DNA of 64,000 nucleotides from Pseudomonas cuatrocienegasensis (GTDB lineage Bacteria > Pseudomonadota > Gammaproteobacteria > Pseudomonadales > Pseudomonadaceae): contig NZ_FOFP01000002.1 in the NCBI RefSeq assembly GCF_900110925.1, forward strand, positions 310,001 to 374,000, given 5' to 3'. Positions 9,533 through 23,078 of the stretch are shown in pieces. Both the position numbers and the translations under genes were made by a program. The notes under the pieces are model-generated. The model ran no database searches. It saw only the letters and a program-made list of their open reading frames with translations, and had not been told where the DNA came from. Within the stretch, counting starts at the first letter, position 1, and every line of letters starts with the position of its first letter.

Positions 9533-10378
9533 TCAACGGCGCGGCAGGTACTGCAGAGGATCGACGGGCTTGCCCTGTCGGCGAATCTCAAAGTGGAGTT
9601 TCACCCGGTCGGTGCCTGTAGAACCCATCTCGGCAATGGCCTGCCCAGCTTTGACCTGTTGACCCTCCTGCACCAGCAACCTGCGGTTATGGCCGTAGGC
9701 GCTTACATAGGTATCGCTGTGTTTGATGATCACCAACTCGCCGTAGCCCCGTAGACCACTCCCGGCGTATACCACTGACCCATCAGACGCAGCTAAAACA
9801 GGCTGTCCCAAATCGCCGGCGATATCAATGCCTTTATTCAAACTGCCGTTTGAGGAAAATCGCCCGATAATCGAACCATTCGCCGGCCATGACCAGCCTG
9901 ACGCAGAACGCTGAACAGGCTGTACCGGCGTAGTGGCTGGTTTGTTAACAATGGGTGTAGCAGGCCGCGCCTGAGTAGGTGCCGGCACCGCTGCGCTGGG
10001 GCGCTGCGTCGGGGCGGAGGGCGCAGTCACTGGACGTGCCACTGAAGCAGACGCAGTCGAACCCTGGCCGTCGAAGCGAATGATCTGCCCAACCCGAATC
10101 AGGTAAGGCGCCACGATACCATTGCGCGCTGCAAGTGCTTTCCAGTCCCAGCCGAATCGAAAGGCGATGGAATACAAGGTGTCGCCGCGCTGCACTCGAT
10201 ACTGGCCGCTGGTAACCGGTTGGCGCTGCACAGCGGTAGCACGGCTGCGATCCACTACCTGTACACCACCAGAAGGCGAGCTGGCGCAGCCGGAAAGAAC
10301 GGCGAAGATGACCAAACCACTCAACCAGCGCTGAGGACGGCTCCAGCAGTTACGATGTTGAATGGCGGTGAATCTCAC
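9533..10378 (-). CDS. nlpD: lipoprotein NlpD, LysM-M23 amidase activator
   Basis: NlpD is an envelope lipoprotein that activates an AmiC-type amidase during cell separation. The 281-residue protein has a lipobox (VLSGC) near residue 30, a LysM domain (YRVQRGDTLYSIAFRFGWDWKALA...), a proline/alanine-rich linker, and a C-terminal M23/LytM domain. In the M23 domain two metal/catalytic positions are changed: NKGIDIA has N where active enzymes have H, and KLHFEI lacks the first histidine of HxH. This fits a non-hydrolytic activator. I start at GTG 10378 because AAGGGAG lies just upstream. It is followed by rpoS. Confidence 0.95.
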   Translation of the reverse strand: MRFTAIQHRNCWSRPQRWLSGLVIFAVLSGCASSPSGGVQVVDRSRATAVQRQPVTSGQYRVQRGDTLYSIAFRFGWDWKALAARNGIVAPYLIRVGQIIRFDGQGSTASASVARPVTAPSAPTQRPSAAVPAPTQARPATPIVNKPATTPVQPVQRSASGWSWPANGSIIGRFSSNGSLNKGIDIAGDLGQPVLAASDGSVVYAGSGLRGYGELVIIKHSDTYVSAYGHNRRLLVQEGQQVKAGQAIAEMGSTGTDRVKLHFEIRRQGKPVDPLQYLPRR

Positions 10379-10425
10379 CCGTTTCTCCCTTGGGTAGCGG
10401 TGCAGTGCGGCGTATTGTGCCGGAT

Positions 10426-11364
10426 TTATTCGCAGCGGCCAGCGCTTTGCGCGCGCCGTGCGGCGATCCATTCCAAACCGAGCACCAGAGCGATACCAGC
10501 CAGCGTACAGAGAATAGCCAGCAGCAACTGTGGATCCTGGCCGTTAATCTGGGCGAACTGTGCAGGCAGGACATTCGCCTGCACGAACGGTACCGTCTCC
10601 CCATGTCGATCAGTTTGCCAGCTTAAGGTTTCCTTCCACGGCCAGAGTTTGTTCAGCGAGCCCAGCATCAGACCGGTAAGCAAGGCCAGGGTCAGGTCAC
10701 GCCAGCGCTGTAACAGCCAGCGCAGTACGCCAGCGAAAGAGACAATCCCCACCAATGCCCCCGCGGCAAAGACGCCGAGCACAGCAAGGTCGAGTTGCTT
10801 CACTGCCGCCAGAACAAAAGGGTAGAGACCCAGCAGCAGCAGGATGAAGCTGCCTGAGATGCCAGGCAGGATCATCGCGCAAATGGCGATCGAGCCCGCG
10901 AGAAACAGCGTGGGCAGGTCGGTGCCCCACTGCAACGGTGACGCCACGGTAATCCAGTAAGCGAAACCCGCACCGCAGGCGAAACCGACTAGTCGGCTCA
11001 AGCCCCAACGCTTGATCTCACGCGCAACCAGGTGGGTGGACACGAGAATCAGGCCGAAAAAGAACGACCAGACCGGAATCGGATGGTGTTCGAGCAGGTA
11101 ACTGATCAGCCGTGCAAGGCTCAGGATACTGGTCAGGATACCCAGCAGCAGGACCAGCAGAAATGTAGCATTAGCCGTCCGCCAGGCTGCCGCCACCCGC
11201 CCACGCAAAAGCTGAGTCGCGGCTTTCGGGATGCTGGCAATCGAGGCGAGCAGTTCATCGTAGATACCGCTGATGAAAGCGATGGTGCCACCGGACACGC
11301 CAGGCACCACGTCAGCGGCACCCATGGCGATGCCCTTGGCGTAGAGCAGAAGATACTTTTTCAT
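10426..11364 (-). CDS. DUF368 membrane protein (PopT-type polyprenyl-phosphate transporter)
   Basis: This is a 312-residue integral membrane protein with about eight to ten hydrophobic segments. It has the DUF368 signature near the N-terminus (KGIAMGAADVVPGVSGGT) and a second related motif (AICAMILPGISGSFILLLLG), which look like an inverted repeat of re-entrant loops. DUF368 proteins have been reported as one of two families that return undecaprenyl phosphate across the membrane; the other is DedA. The role here is by family membership. The ATG at 11364 follows GGAAGG. It lies between pcm and nlpD in the surE-pcm-nlpD-rpoS gene string. Confidence 0.85.
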   Translation of the reverse strand: MKKYLLLYAKGIAMGAADVVPGVSGGTIAFISGIYDELLASIASIPKAATQLLRGRVAAAWRTANATFLLVLLLGILTSILSLARLISYLLEHHPIPVWSFFFGLILVSTHLVAREIKRWGLSRLVGFACGAGFAYWITVASPLQWGTDLPTLFLAGSIAICAMILPGISGSFILLLLGLYPFVLAAVKQLDLAVLGVFAAGALVGIVSFAGVLRWLLQRWRDLTLALLTGLMLGSLNKLWPWKETLSWQTDRHGETVPFVQANVLPAQFAQINGQDPQLLLAILCTLAGIALVLGLEWIAARRAQSAGRCE

Positions 11365-11389
11365 GACAGCCTTCCAGGGCAGTGTAGGC

Positions 11390-12064
11390 TCAGGCCAGCG
11401 GCCCGTTGAGCAGAGGAACGAAGCGCACAGCATCAAGTACGTGGCGCGAGAAGCCGTTGTCTTCACGCACGATCAGCAGCAACTGCTGCTCATCACCGGC
11501 ACCGACAGGGATCACCATACGACCGCCCGGCGCCAGTTGGTCCAGCAATGCCTGGGGCACTTCGGCGGCAGCCGCGGTAACGATGATGCCGTTGTAGGGC
11601 GCCAGCGCTGGCCAGCCTTCCCAGCCATCGCCCCAGCGAAACACCACATTGCGCAGGTTGAGCGCGGTCATGCGCTCCTTGGCGCGATCCTGCAACACCT
11701 GAATGCGCTCAACGCTGAATACGCGCTCGACCAATTGCGAGAGGATCGCCGTCTGATAGCCCGAGCCGGTGCCGATTTCCAGCACCTTGTCGAGTGGTCC
11801 GGCAGCGAGCAGCAGCTCGCTCATGCGCGCGACCATATAGGGCTGGGAGATGGTCTGGTTATGCCCGATGGGCAGCGCGGTGTCCTCATAGGCACGGTGC
11901 GCCAACGCTTCATCAACGAACAAATGACGCGGGGTCCGACGAATGGCTTCCAGTACACGGGCGTTGGACAGGCCCTCGTCGTAGAGCCGCTGGATCAAGC
12001 GCTCACGGGTGCGCTGCGAGGTCATGCCGATGCCGCGGTGCTGGGGGTCCTGTTCACGCATCAT
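11390..12064 (-). CDS. pcm: protein-L-isoaspartate O-methyltransferase
   Basis: Pcm repairs damaged proteins by methylating L-isoaspartyl residues with S-adenosylmethionine. The 224-residue protein has the substrate-binding [19 protein letters not shown] segment and the SAM motif [16 protein letters not shown]. The surE stop and the pcm start overlap as TGATG, with GGAGG just upstream. Two consecutive ATG codons (12064 and 12061) are possible starts. Confidence 0.97.
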   Translation of the reverse strand: MMREQDPQHRGIGMTSQRTRERLIQRLYDEGLSNARVLEAIRRTPRHLFVDEALAHRAYEDTALPIGHNQTISQPYMVARMSELLLAAGPLDKVLEIGTGSGYQTAILSQLVERVFSVERIQVLQDRAKERMTALNLRNVVFRWGDGWEGWPALAPYNGIIVTAAAAEVPQALLDQLAPGGRMVIPVGAGDEQQLLLIVREDNGFSRHVLDAVRFVPLLNGPLA

Positions 12065-12813
12065 CAGAACAGCGCCTCCAGCCAGGGCGCTAGGCGCTCG
12101 GCACCGGCCAGAAAGGTGCGATCGAGCTGCAGCGGAGTAATCGATACATAGCCCTGCAGTACCGCATGAAAGTCCGTTCCCGGCCCGCCGTCCTCGGCGT
12201 CGCCAGCCACAGAAATCCAGTAGCCTTCCTTGCCACGTGGGTTGACCACCTTGACCGGTGCGGCGGCGCGGGCGCGATGGCCGAGCCGGGTGAGCTGCAC
12301 GCCGCGAATGTGTTCGAGCGGCAGGTTCGGCACGTTGACGCTCAGCACCGTGCGTGGAGGCAGGTCGAGCTGCTCGTGTGCCTCGACCAGTTTGCGGGCG
12401 AAATAAGCCGCCGTGGGCAGGTTCTCCGGCGAACGCGAGAGCAGCGAGAAGGCAAAGGCCGGACGCGCCAGGAAGCGTCCTTCAAGCGCTGCGGCGACGG
12501 TGCCGGAATAGAGCACATCATCGCCGAGGTTGGCGCCCAGGTTAATACCAGACACCACCAGGTCCGTCTCGTGCGGCAACAGACCATTGAGGCCCAGGTG
12601 CACGCAGTCGGTCGGCGTACCGTTGAGGCTGATAAAGCCATTATCGAGGGTCTGCGCATGCAGAGGCCGATCCAGGGTCAGCGAGCTGCTGGCACCGCTA
12701 CGGTCCTGATCGGGCGCCACGACCGTGCAATGGGCATAGTCGGCGAGCGCAGCGTGGAGCGCGGCGAGGCCTGGCGATGCCACGCCGTCATCGTTTGAAA
12801 TCAGAATACGCAT
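12064..12813 (-). CDS. surE: 5'/3'-nucleotidase SurE
   Basis: SurE is a metal-dependent survival-protein phosphatase acting on nucleoside monophosphates and short polyphosphate. The 249-residue protein starts [10 protein letters not shown], with the metal-binding Asp8-Asp9, followed by [14 protein letters not shown] and the conserved [25 protein letters not shown] core. It overlaps truD by 13 bases upstream and pcm downstream, so the genes are surely co-transcribed. Confidence 0.98.
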   Translation of the reverse strand: MRILISNDDGVASPGLAALHAALADYAHCTVVAPDQDRSGASSSLTLDRPLHAQTLDNGFISLNGTPTDCVHLGLNGLLPHETDLVVSGINLGANLGDDVLYSGTVAAALEGRFLARPAFAFSLLSRSPENLPTAAYFARKLVEAHEQLDLPPRTVLSVNVPNLPLEHIRGVQLTRLGHRARAAAPVKVVNPRGKEGYWISVAGDAEDGGPGTDFHAVLQGYVSITPLQLDRTFLAGAERLAPWLEALF

Positions 12814-13859
12814 GGGTTATCCGTCTGCCCTGCCGGCAACAGATCGACGAGCTCACGCACCAATGCGGTGGCAAAGCATCCAGCCGGCAGGACGAATTCC
12901 AGTTGCAGAATGTCAGGCTCGGGATAATGCCACGTCAACCCGCCAATGGGGAGGCGCAGTATTCGCCGTTCGTGCGCCAGGCCCGCTTCTGCCAGCCAGG
13001 TAGCCAGTTCGGTCTCGGTTTCGCCAATCCGCTGCTCCAGGACAAAAGTCGCCTCACCGGTCGGTGACGGTCCCTCACCCCAGAGCGGCCCTGTGGGGTG
13101 CAGGTCCAGCGCAGCCAGACGCGGGTCACTGCATTCGGCCTCGCCAGCGGCAAAGAAACTGCGGCTGTCGGTGAAGGCCAGCAGGTCGCCCGGCTGGGCG
13201 CGCTGCCAGCTGCCATCGGCGACACGCGCTGCCAAGACCTGGTTGAACAGGTAGCTGCGCGCGGCCGAGAGCACTCGCGAGCGGGCGTTGCGCTGCTCAG
13301 GCAGTGTGCCGCGTTCGACGCAGTGCCGGGCATGGGCCAGGTTGCCGCCCTCGAAGCCAAAGCGTTGCAGACCGAAGTAGTTGGGAATGCCCTGGGCGGC
13401 GATGCTCTGCAGGCGTGCGTCGAGCCGCTCGCGATCAGCCTGCAAACCGGTCAGGCGCAAGGTGAAGCCGTTGGCGGCATGGGCGCCGCGCTGCAGTTTG
13501 CGCGAATGGCGGGTGCGCGAAAGGATACGCAGCTGTTCGCTTTCGGCCGCACCCAGCTCAGGGTCGGCCTTGCCCGGCAGGTGCAGGCTGAACCACTGGC
13601 GGGTCAGCGCCTGGCGGTCCTTGAGCCCGGCATAGCTGATCGCCCGCAGCGGCACGCCGGCCGCACGGGCCAAACGACGGGCCGCATCTTCGGTATTCAG
13701 CTCACGCTTTTCCACCCACAACCAGAGGTGCTCGCCGGCGCCCGACAAGTCGATATCAAGCACCTCATCGACCTGAAAGTCTTCGGCGATGGCCTTCAGC
13801 ACGGCATGCCCACAGGGTTCACCATGGGCACGCGGGCCGAGCAGTTCGAGCTCGGTCAT
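12801..13859 (-). CDS. truD: tRNA pseudouridine(13) synthase TruD
   Basis: TruD converts U13 of tRNA-Glu to pseudouridine. The 352-residue protein has the family motif [12 protein letters not shown], with catalytic Asp81. Later segments include [14 protein letters not shown] and [13 protein letters not shown], plus the characteristic TRUD insertion domain. It overlaps ispF by 4 bases (ATGA) and surE by 13 bases. Confidence 0.97.
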   Translation of the reverse strand: MTELELLGPRAHGEPCGHAVLKAIAEDFQVDEVLDIDLSGAGEHLWLWVEKRELNTEDAARRLARAAGVPLRAISYAGLKDRQALTRQWFSLHLPGKADPELGAAESEQLRILSRTRHSRKLQRGAHAANGFTLRLTGLQADRERLDARLQSIAAQGIPNYFGLQRFGFEGGNLAHARHCVERGTLPEQRNARSRVLSAARSYLFNQVLAARVADGSWQRAQPGDLLAFTDSRSFFAAGEAECSDPRLAALDLHPTGPLWGEGPSPTGEATFVLEQRIGETETELATWLAEAGLAHERRILRLPIGGLTWHYPEPDILQLEFVLPAGCFATALVRELVDLLPAGQTDNPCVF

Positions 13860-14329
13860 GCGCGCACGACCAGGGCCACAGCGTGCACGGCAATGCCCTC
13901 TTCGCGCCCGGTAAAGCCCAGTTTCTCGGTGGTGGTGGCCTTGACGTTGACCTGATCGAGATCGACCTGCAGGTCTTCGGCAATCAGCTCGCGCATGCGC
14001 GTGATATGCGGCGCCATCTTCGGCGCCTGGGCGACGATGGTGGCGTCGACGTTGCCAACCTGCCAGCCACGCGCCTGCAACAGCCCCAGCACATGGCGCA
14101 GCAAGGCGCGGCTATCAGCGCCTTTGTAGGCTGGGTCGGTATCGGGGAAATGTTTGCCGATATCCCCCAGGGCAACCGCCCCAAGCAGAGCATCACTGAG
14201 CGCATGCAGCAGCACGTCGCCATCAGAATGAGCAACCAGCCCGGCGGAGTGAGCAATGCGCACGCCGCCCAAGGTGATGAAATCACCCTCGCCGAAGCGG
14301 TGTACGTCGTAACCATGACCGATACGCAT
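13856..14329 (-). CDS. ispF: 2-C-methyl-D-erythritol 2,4-cyclodiphosphate synthase
   Basis: IspF cyclises CDP-ME 2-phosphate to MEcPP in the MEP isoprenoid pathway. The 157-residue protein has the zinc ligands Asp8 and His10 ([11 protein letters not shown]) and His42 ([17 protein letters not shown]), and the C-terminal [13 protein letters not shown] segment. It starts the ispF-truD-surE-pcm gene string. ispD of the same pathway is at 17943, not fused or adjacent as in some bacteria, and dxr is at 39066. Confidence 0.98.
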   Translation of the reverse strand: MRIGHGYDVHRFGEGDFITLGGVRIAHSAGLVAHSDGDVLLHALSDALLGAVALGDIGKHFPDTDPAYKGADSRALLRHVLGLLQARGWQVGNVDATIVAQAPKMAPHITRMRELIAEDLQVDLDQVNVKATTTEKLGFTGREEGIAVHAVALVVRA

Positions 14330-14337
14330 AAAAGAAC

Positions 14338-14362
14338 AACGCCCTGAAAAAGTCAGGGCGTG
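14338..14362 (-). terminator. probable fghA terminator
   Basis: ACGCCCTGA and TCAGGGCGT form a 9-bp stem with an AAAAG loop at 14339-14361. It lies between the fghA stop (14392) and the ispF start (14329). The T-rich tail on the minus strand is imperfect. Confidence 0.65.
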
Positions 14363-14391
14363 ATTCTAACCGAAAGCAGCAGGCTGCAAGC

Positions 14392-15255
14392 TTATGGCGT
14401 ACTGCTCGACGCTGACGTCAAGGCGGCCGCATGATGACGCAAGTGGTCGTCAATAAAGCTGGCGATGAAATAGTAGCTGTGGTCATACCCGGGCTGCAGA
14501 CGCAGGGTCAGCGGATGCCCCGCTGCCTGGGCAGCACTCTTGAGCGCCTGCGGCTTGAGCTGGCCGTCGAGAAAGTCGTCGCGGTCACCCTGATCGACCA
14601 GAATCGGCAAACGCTCCTGGGCCTCGGCCAACAGCGCGCAGCTGTCCCACTCGCGCCAGCGTGAGCGGTCTTCTCCCAGATAATTGGAAAAAGCCTTCTC
14701 GCCCCACGGGCAGTTGAGCGGATTGCTGACCGGGGCGAACGCCGAGACCGACTGGTAGCGACCGGGATTCTTCAGCGCACAGATCAAGGCACCGTGCCCA
14801 CCCATGGAATGGCCGCTGATACCGCGCTTGTCCGATACCGGGAAGTTCGCCTCGATCAGCGCCGGCAGCTCCTGCACCACGTAATCGTACATGCGGTAAT
14901 TGCGCGCCCAGGGTTCCTGGGTGGCGTTGACGTAAAAGCCGGCGCCCAAGCCGAAGTCCCAGGCTTTTTCCGGGTCATCCGGCACATCCGCGCCACGCGG
15001 GCTGGTATCCGGGGCGACGATGATCAGCCCGAGCTCGGCCGCCAGCTTCTGCGCGCCGGCCTTCTGCATAAAGTTCTCATCGCTGCAGGTCAGACCGCTG
15101 AGCCAGTACAGCACCGGCAGTTTGGCACCCTGCTCCGACTGCGGAGGCAGGTAAACGGCGAATACCATGTCGCAGTTGAGTGTGCTGGAACGGTGCCGGT
15201 AACGCTTGTGCCAGCCGCCAAAAGTTTTGTTGCTGGAAACGATTTCCAAGGTCAT
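14392..15255 (-). CDS. fghA: S-formylglutathione hydrolase
   Basis: The enzyme hydrolyses S-formylglutathione to formate and glutathione, the last step of glutathione-dependent formaldehyde detoxification. The 287-residue alpha/beta hydrolase has the nucleophile elbow GHSMGGHGA with Ser150, the oxyanion-side [16 protein letters not shown], and a catalytic Asp/His pair in [11 protein letters not shown] and GYDHSYYFI. The ATG at 15255 follows GGAG. It lies downstream of adhC on the same strand and the two catalyse consecutive steps. Confidence 0.96.
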   Translation of the reverse strand: MTLEIVSSNKTFGGWHKRYRHRSSTLNCDMVFAVYLPPQSEQGAKLPVLYWLSGLTCSDENFMQKAGAQKLAAELGLIIVAPDTSPRGADVPDDPEKAWDFGLGAGFYVNATQEPWARNYRMYDYVVQELPALIEANFPVSDKRGISGHSMGGHGALICALKNPGRYQSVSAFAPVSNPLNCPWGEKAFSNYLGEDRSRWREWDSCALLAEAQERLPILVDQGDRDDFLDGQLKPQALKSAAQAAGHPLTLRLQPGYDHSYYFIASFIDDHLRHHAAALTSASSSTP

Positions 15256-15267
15256 GAGCACTCCGTT

Positions 15268-15330
15268 GGGTGCGCCATGCGCACCAAGGGTTTGCGGTGC
15301 GCATGGCCTGGGCGGCCCCGCGCACCCTAC
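15268..15330. repeat. GTAGGGTGCGC-type palindromic repeat between adhC and fghA
   Basis: GGGTGCGC at 15268-15275 pairs with GCGCACCC at 15320-15327, and inner arms TGCGCCATGCGCACC and GGTGCGCATGGC also pair. The reverse complement begins GTAGGGTGCGC, a word found again at 63564-63574. A decayed relative of its other end occurs at 59219-59240. It separates the two formaldehyde genes. Confidence 0.65.
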
Positions 15331-15366
15331 GAAAAACCGTACGGCCATGAGGCCGCATGGTTTTGC
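15331..15366 (-). terminator. possible adhC terminator
   Basis: AAAACC..CGGCC and GGCCG..GGTTTT form an imperfect stem with an ATGA loop immediately after the adhC stop codon. On the minus strand it ends in GGTTTTTC. It may reduce read-through into fghA. Confidence 0.5.
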
Positions 15367-15367
15367 C

Positions 15368-16528
<1,161 letters not shown>

Positions 16529-16536
16529 TCACCAGT

Positions 16537-16582
16537 AAATAATCCGGCTACTTGCAAAACATTATTGCCATACAGGGATAAT
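16537..16582. promoter_or_regulatory. candidate LysR-type operators in the adhC/gfnR divergent region
   Basis: The 128-base divergent region contains two AT-rich dyads: ATTAT-N12-ATAAT at 16561-16582 and ATAAT...ATTAT across about 16537-16565. They share the central ATTAT word. The first has the T-N11-A style of LysR-family binding sites and lies 27-48 bases before the gfnR start, suited to autorepression and activation of adhC. Confidence 0.5.
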
Positions 16583-16608
16583 GCTTAACCTATTGCGAGG
16601 ATACCGCC

Positions 16609-17517
16609 ATGAACCAGTGGGATGGCCTGGACGAATTCGTTGCCGTCGCCGAGACCGGGCAATTCACCGCTGCGGCCGTGCGCCTGGGCCTGTCGTCTTC
16701 CCAGGTCAGCCGGCAGATCGCTCGTTTGGAGGAGCGCCTGCAGGCTCGCCTGTTCCACCGCAGCACCCGCCGCGTGGCGCTGACCGAAGCCGGACAGACG
16801 TTTTTGCAGCACTGTCAGCGCCTGCAGGATGCTCGCGAAGAAGCGCTGCGCGCGGTCAGCGACCTCGGCAGCGAACCCAAGGGGCTGCTGCGCCTGACCT
16901 GCGCAGTGGCTTATGGCGAGCGCTTTATCGTGCCGCTGGTCACCGACTTTATGAGCCGCCACCCACAGCTGCGCGTCGAGATCGAACTGAGCAATCGCCC
17001 CCTGGACCTGGTGCATGAAAGCCTGGATGTGGCGATTCGCCTGGGTCGCCTGCAGGACTCGCGGCTGGTCGCCACACGCCTGGCACCCCGGCAGATGTTT
17101 CTCTGCGCCGCACCGGACTACCTGCAACGCTATGGCCGTCCGCACAGCCTCTCGGAACTCAGCCGGCACAATTGCCTGATCGGCAGTTCGGACATCTGGA
17201 GTTTTCAGATTGACGGTCGCGAGGCCTCGCCACGGGTCCACGGCAACTGGCGCTGCAACAGCGGTCAGGCAGTACTGGAGGCTGCCCTGCGCGGTCTTGG
17301 TTTATGCCAGTTACCGGACTATTACGTGCTCGAACACCTGCGCAGCGGCGCCCTGATCTCCCTGCTGGACAACCAGCAACCGCCGGATACGGCGGTCTGG
17401 GCGCTGTATCCCCAACAACGCCACCTGTCACCCAAGGTGCGTCAGTTGGTGGACTGCCTCAAGGCCGGCCTGGCCCTGCGCCCGGAGTACCGCACGCAAC
17501 AGATTGTCACAGGCTAA
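16609..17517 (+). CDS. gfnR: LysR-type regulator of formaldehyde detoxification (GfnR-like)
   Basis: This 302-residue LysR-family activator has an N-terminal winged helix-turn-helix (residues about 5-60: FVAVAETGQFTAAAVRLGLSSS, then QVSRQIARLEERL) and a periplasmic-binding-protein-like effector domain from about residue 90. Divergence from adhC-fghA suggests it senses formaldehyde or an adduct. The P. aeruginosa gene in this position (PA3630) has been named gfnR, for glutathione-dependent formaldehyde neutralisation regulator, as I remember. The ATG follows GAGG at 16598. Confidence 0.8.
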   Translation: MNQWDGLDEFVAVAETGQFTAAAVRLGLSSSQVSRQIARLEERLQARLFHRSTRRVALTEAGQTFLQHCQRLQDAREEALRAVSDLGSEPKGLLRLTCAVAYGERFIVPLVTDFMSRHPQLRVEIELSNRPLDLVHESLDVAIRLGRLQDSRLVATRLAPRQMFLCAAPDYLQRYGRPHSLSELSRHNCLIGSSDIWSFQIDGREASPRVHGNWRCNSGQAVLEAALRGLGLCQLPDYYVLEHLRSGALISLLDNQQPPDTAVWALYPQQRHLSPKVRQLVDCLKAGLALRPEYRTQQIVTG

Positions 17518-17546
17518 GCAGGCAAACGCCGCCGAGAATGGGCCAT

Positions 17547-17565
17547 AGTGAGAGCGCTTCTCACT
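17547..17565. other. perfect 7-bp palindrome between gfnR and the HPF-like gene
   Basis: AGTGAGA-GCGCT-TCTCACT is a perfect inverted repeat about 57 bases before the HPF-like start codon. With no T run it is not a normal terminator. It could be an operator or an RNA hairpin. Confidence 0.35.
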
Positions 17566-17621
17566 GCAGGACAACGCCTGCAAGGCGCCCTGCTAACCCA
17601 AGCAACATGAGGAAGACGACG

Positions 17622-17933
17622 ATGCAAGTACTGGTTAACAGTGACAACCATATCGACACCTCCAGCAGCCAGGCGAGCGGTATTCGCGAGCACGTGCAGC
17701 ACAAACTACAGCGCTTTGAAGATCACCTGACCCGCATTGAGCTGCACCTGAGTGATGAAAATGGCCACAAAGGTGGCCAGGACAAGCGCTGCCAGATCGA
17801 GGCACGGCCCAAAGGGCGTGACCCGGTTTCGGTGTCCCACCAGGCTGAAACCCTCAACCAGGCCATCGAAGGCGCTATGGACAAGCTCGGCACCGTGCTT
17901 GAACGTGCCGTGGCGCGGACCCGCGTGCACTAA
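17622..17933 (+). CDS. short HPF/RaiA-family ribosome-associated protein
   Basis: The 103-residue protein fits the ribosomal S30AE/sigma-54 modulation family (PF02482). It has an N-terminal beta strand, a helix SGIREHVQHKLQRFEDHLTR, strands RIELHLSDENG and CQIEARPKGRDPVSVSHQ, and a second helix LNQAIEGAMDKLGTVLERAVAR. Such proteins bind the 30S subunit and cause or prevent ribosome hibernation. It differs from the classical hpf found near rpoN and may bind under other conditions. The start at 17622 follows GAGGAA; an in-frame ATG at 17607 is less likely. Confidence 0.8.
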   Translation: MQVLVNSDNHIDTSSSQASGIREHVQHKLQRFEDHLTRIELHLSDENGHKGGQDKRCQIEARPKGRDPVSVSHQAETLNQAIEGAMDKLGTVLERAVARTRVH

Positions 17934-17942
17934 TTCTTAGGG

Positions 17943-18644
17943 TCAGCGCCTGTGCCAGAGCCGGGACAGGCGCTGCAAATCCTCTGGCGTGGTGACCTTA
18001 AGGTTGTCGCTGCGCCCTTCCACCAGACGCGGCGCCTGGCCAGCCCATTCCACAGCCGAGGCTTCATCGGTCACCGCCACCTCAGCCAGCAAGGCTTCCG
18101 CCAGCGCCCGGTGTAACAGCCCCAAGCGAAACATCTGCGGCGTATAGGCCTGCCACATCGCGGCACGGTCCACGGTTTTAGCCACCCGCCCAGCACTGTC
18201 GGCGCGCTTCAAAGTGTCGCGGACCGGCACCGCGAGCAGCCCGCCCACCGGGTCATCGGCCAAGGTCAGCAGCAGGTTGTCGAGATCATCCTGGGACAGG
18301 TTGGGCCGCGCCGCATCATGCACCAGCACCCAGTCATCATCCTGAGCACCGAGTTCGATCAGACGTAACAGCCCGCCCAGTACCGAATCGGCGCGCTCGC
18401 GACCGCCATCCGCCCGACTGATGCGTGGGTCACCGGCACAGGCCAGCGCCGGCCAATAGGGATCATCCTGAGCCAGACTAACCACCAGACCGCGCAGTTG
18501 CGGGTGATCGAGAAAACAGCCCAGGGTGTGTTCGAGAATGCAGCGCCCCTCAAGCATCAAATACTGCTTGGGACGATCAGCGGCCATGCGACTGCCCACA
18601 CCGGCAGCCGGAATCAGTGCCCAGAAGGGCGGCGGAGTCGACAT
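17943..18644 (-). CDS. ispD: 2-C-methyl-D-erythritol 4-phosphate cytidylyltransferase
   Basis: IspD makes CDP-methylerythritol from MEP and CTP. The 233-residue protein has the nucleotide-binding N-terminus PAAGVGSRMAADRPKQYLML, VLVHDAARPNLS in the centre and DEASAVEW near the C-terminus. The ATG at 18644 has GGAG five bases upstream. A GTG at 18650 that overlaps the ftsB stop is an alternative but sits too close to that site. It is coupled to ftsB and eno on the same strand. Confidence 0.97.
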   Translation of the reverse strand: MSTPPPFWALIPAAGVGSRMAADRPKQYLMLEGRCILEHTLGCFLDHPQLRGLVVSLAQDDPYWPALACAGDPRISRADGGRERADSVLGGLLRLIELGAQDDDWVLVHDAARPNLSQDDLDNLLLTLADDPVGGLLAVPVRDTLKRADSAGRVAKTVDRAAMWQAYTPQMFRLGLLHRALAEALLAEVAVTDEASAVEWAGQAPRLVEGRSDNLKVTTPEDLQRLSRLWHRR

Positions 18645-18646
18645 CG

Positions 18647-18925
18647 TCACTCCGCCAGTTGATAGAGGGTTTCGCCCTCTTTGACCATGCCCAGCTCATG
18701 CCGGGCACGTTCTTCGACGGTTTCCATGCCGCGCTTGAGCTCCAGCACCTCGGCTTCGAGGATGCGGTTGCGCTCCAGCAACTGCTCGTTCTCGCCTTGC
18801 TGATCGGCGATTTGCTGCTTGAGGTCGGTGACCTGGGCCAGGCTACCGTCACCCACCCACAGGCGATACTGCAGGCCAGCCAGCAGCAAGAGCAGTACGA
18901 CGAACAACCAGTAAGGGCTACGCAT
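18647..18925 (-). CDS. ftsB: cell division protein FtsB
   Basis: FtsB is a bitopic divisome protein that links FtsL and FtsQ. The 92-residue protein has a short cytoplasmic N-terminus, one membrane segment (WLFVVLLLLLAGLQYRLW) and a periplasmic coiled coil (VTDLKQQIADQQGENEQLLE, then RNRILEAEVLELK). This matches the family in size and layout. The ribosome binding site before the ATG at 18925 is poor. It lies between eno and ispD, the conserved gammaproteobacterial position. Confidence 0.93.
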   Translation of the reverse strand: MRSPYWLFVVLLLLLAGLQYRLWVGDGSLAQVTDLKQQIADQQGENEQLLERNRILEAEVLELKRGMETVEERARHELGMVKEGETLYQLAE

Positions 18926-18944
18926 CACAGAAACGGTATCCGGA

Positions 18945-18977
18945 CGAAAAAGGGGCGACTCGCGCCGCCCCTCTTTT
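18945..18977 (-). terminator. eno terminator
   Basis: AGGGGCG at 18951-18957 pairs with CGCCCCT at 18966-18972, flanked by A and T runs. On the minus strand it follows the eno stop (18991) by about 15 bases and precedes ftsB. Confidence 0.75.
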
Positions 18978-18990
18978 ACCATGCTTGCAC

Positions 18991-22919
<3,929 letters not shown>

Positions 22920-23078
22920 TTAGGCGGCCAGTGCCGCTGGGGAAAGCGATGGAAGGCCGGAGCCATCAGTTGTCAGATTGCAGCAACTGCAAGCCATTAC
23001 CGGCTCCTGATCGCAATGCGAGGGGGAGGCGATAAAAGCTCATGTAAGACGGGAGCGTAGTCTACCGGAAAGGCCCTA

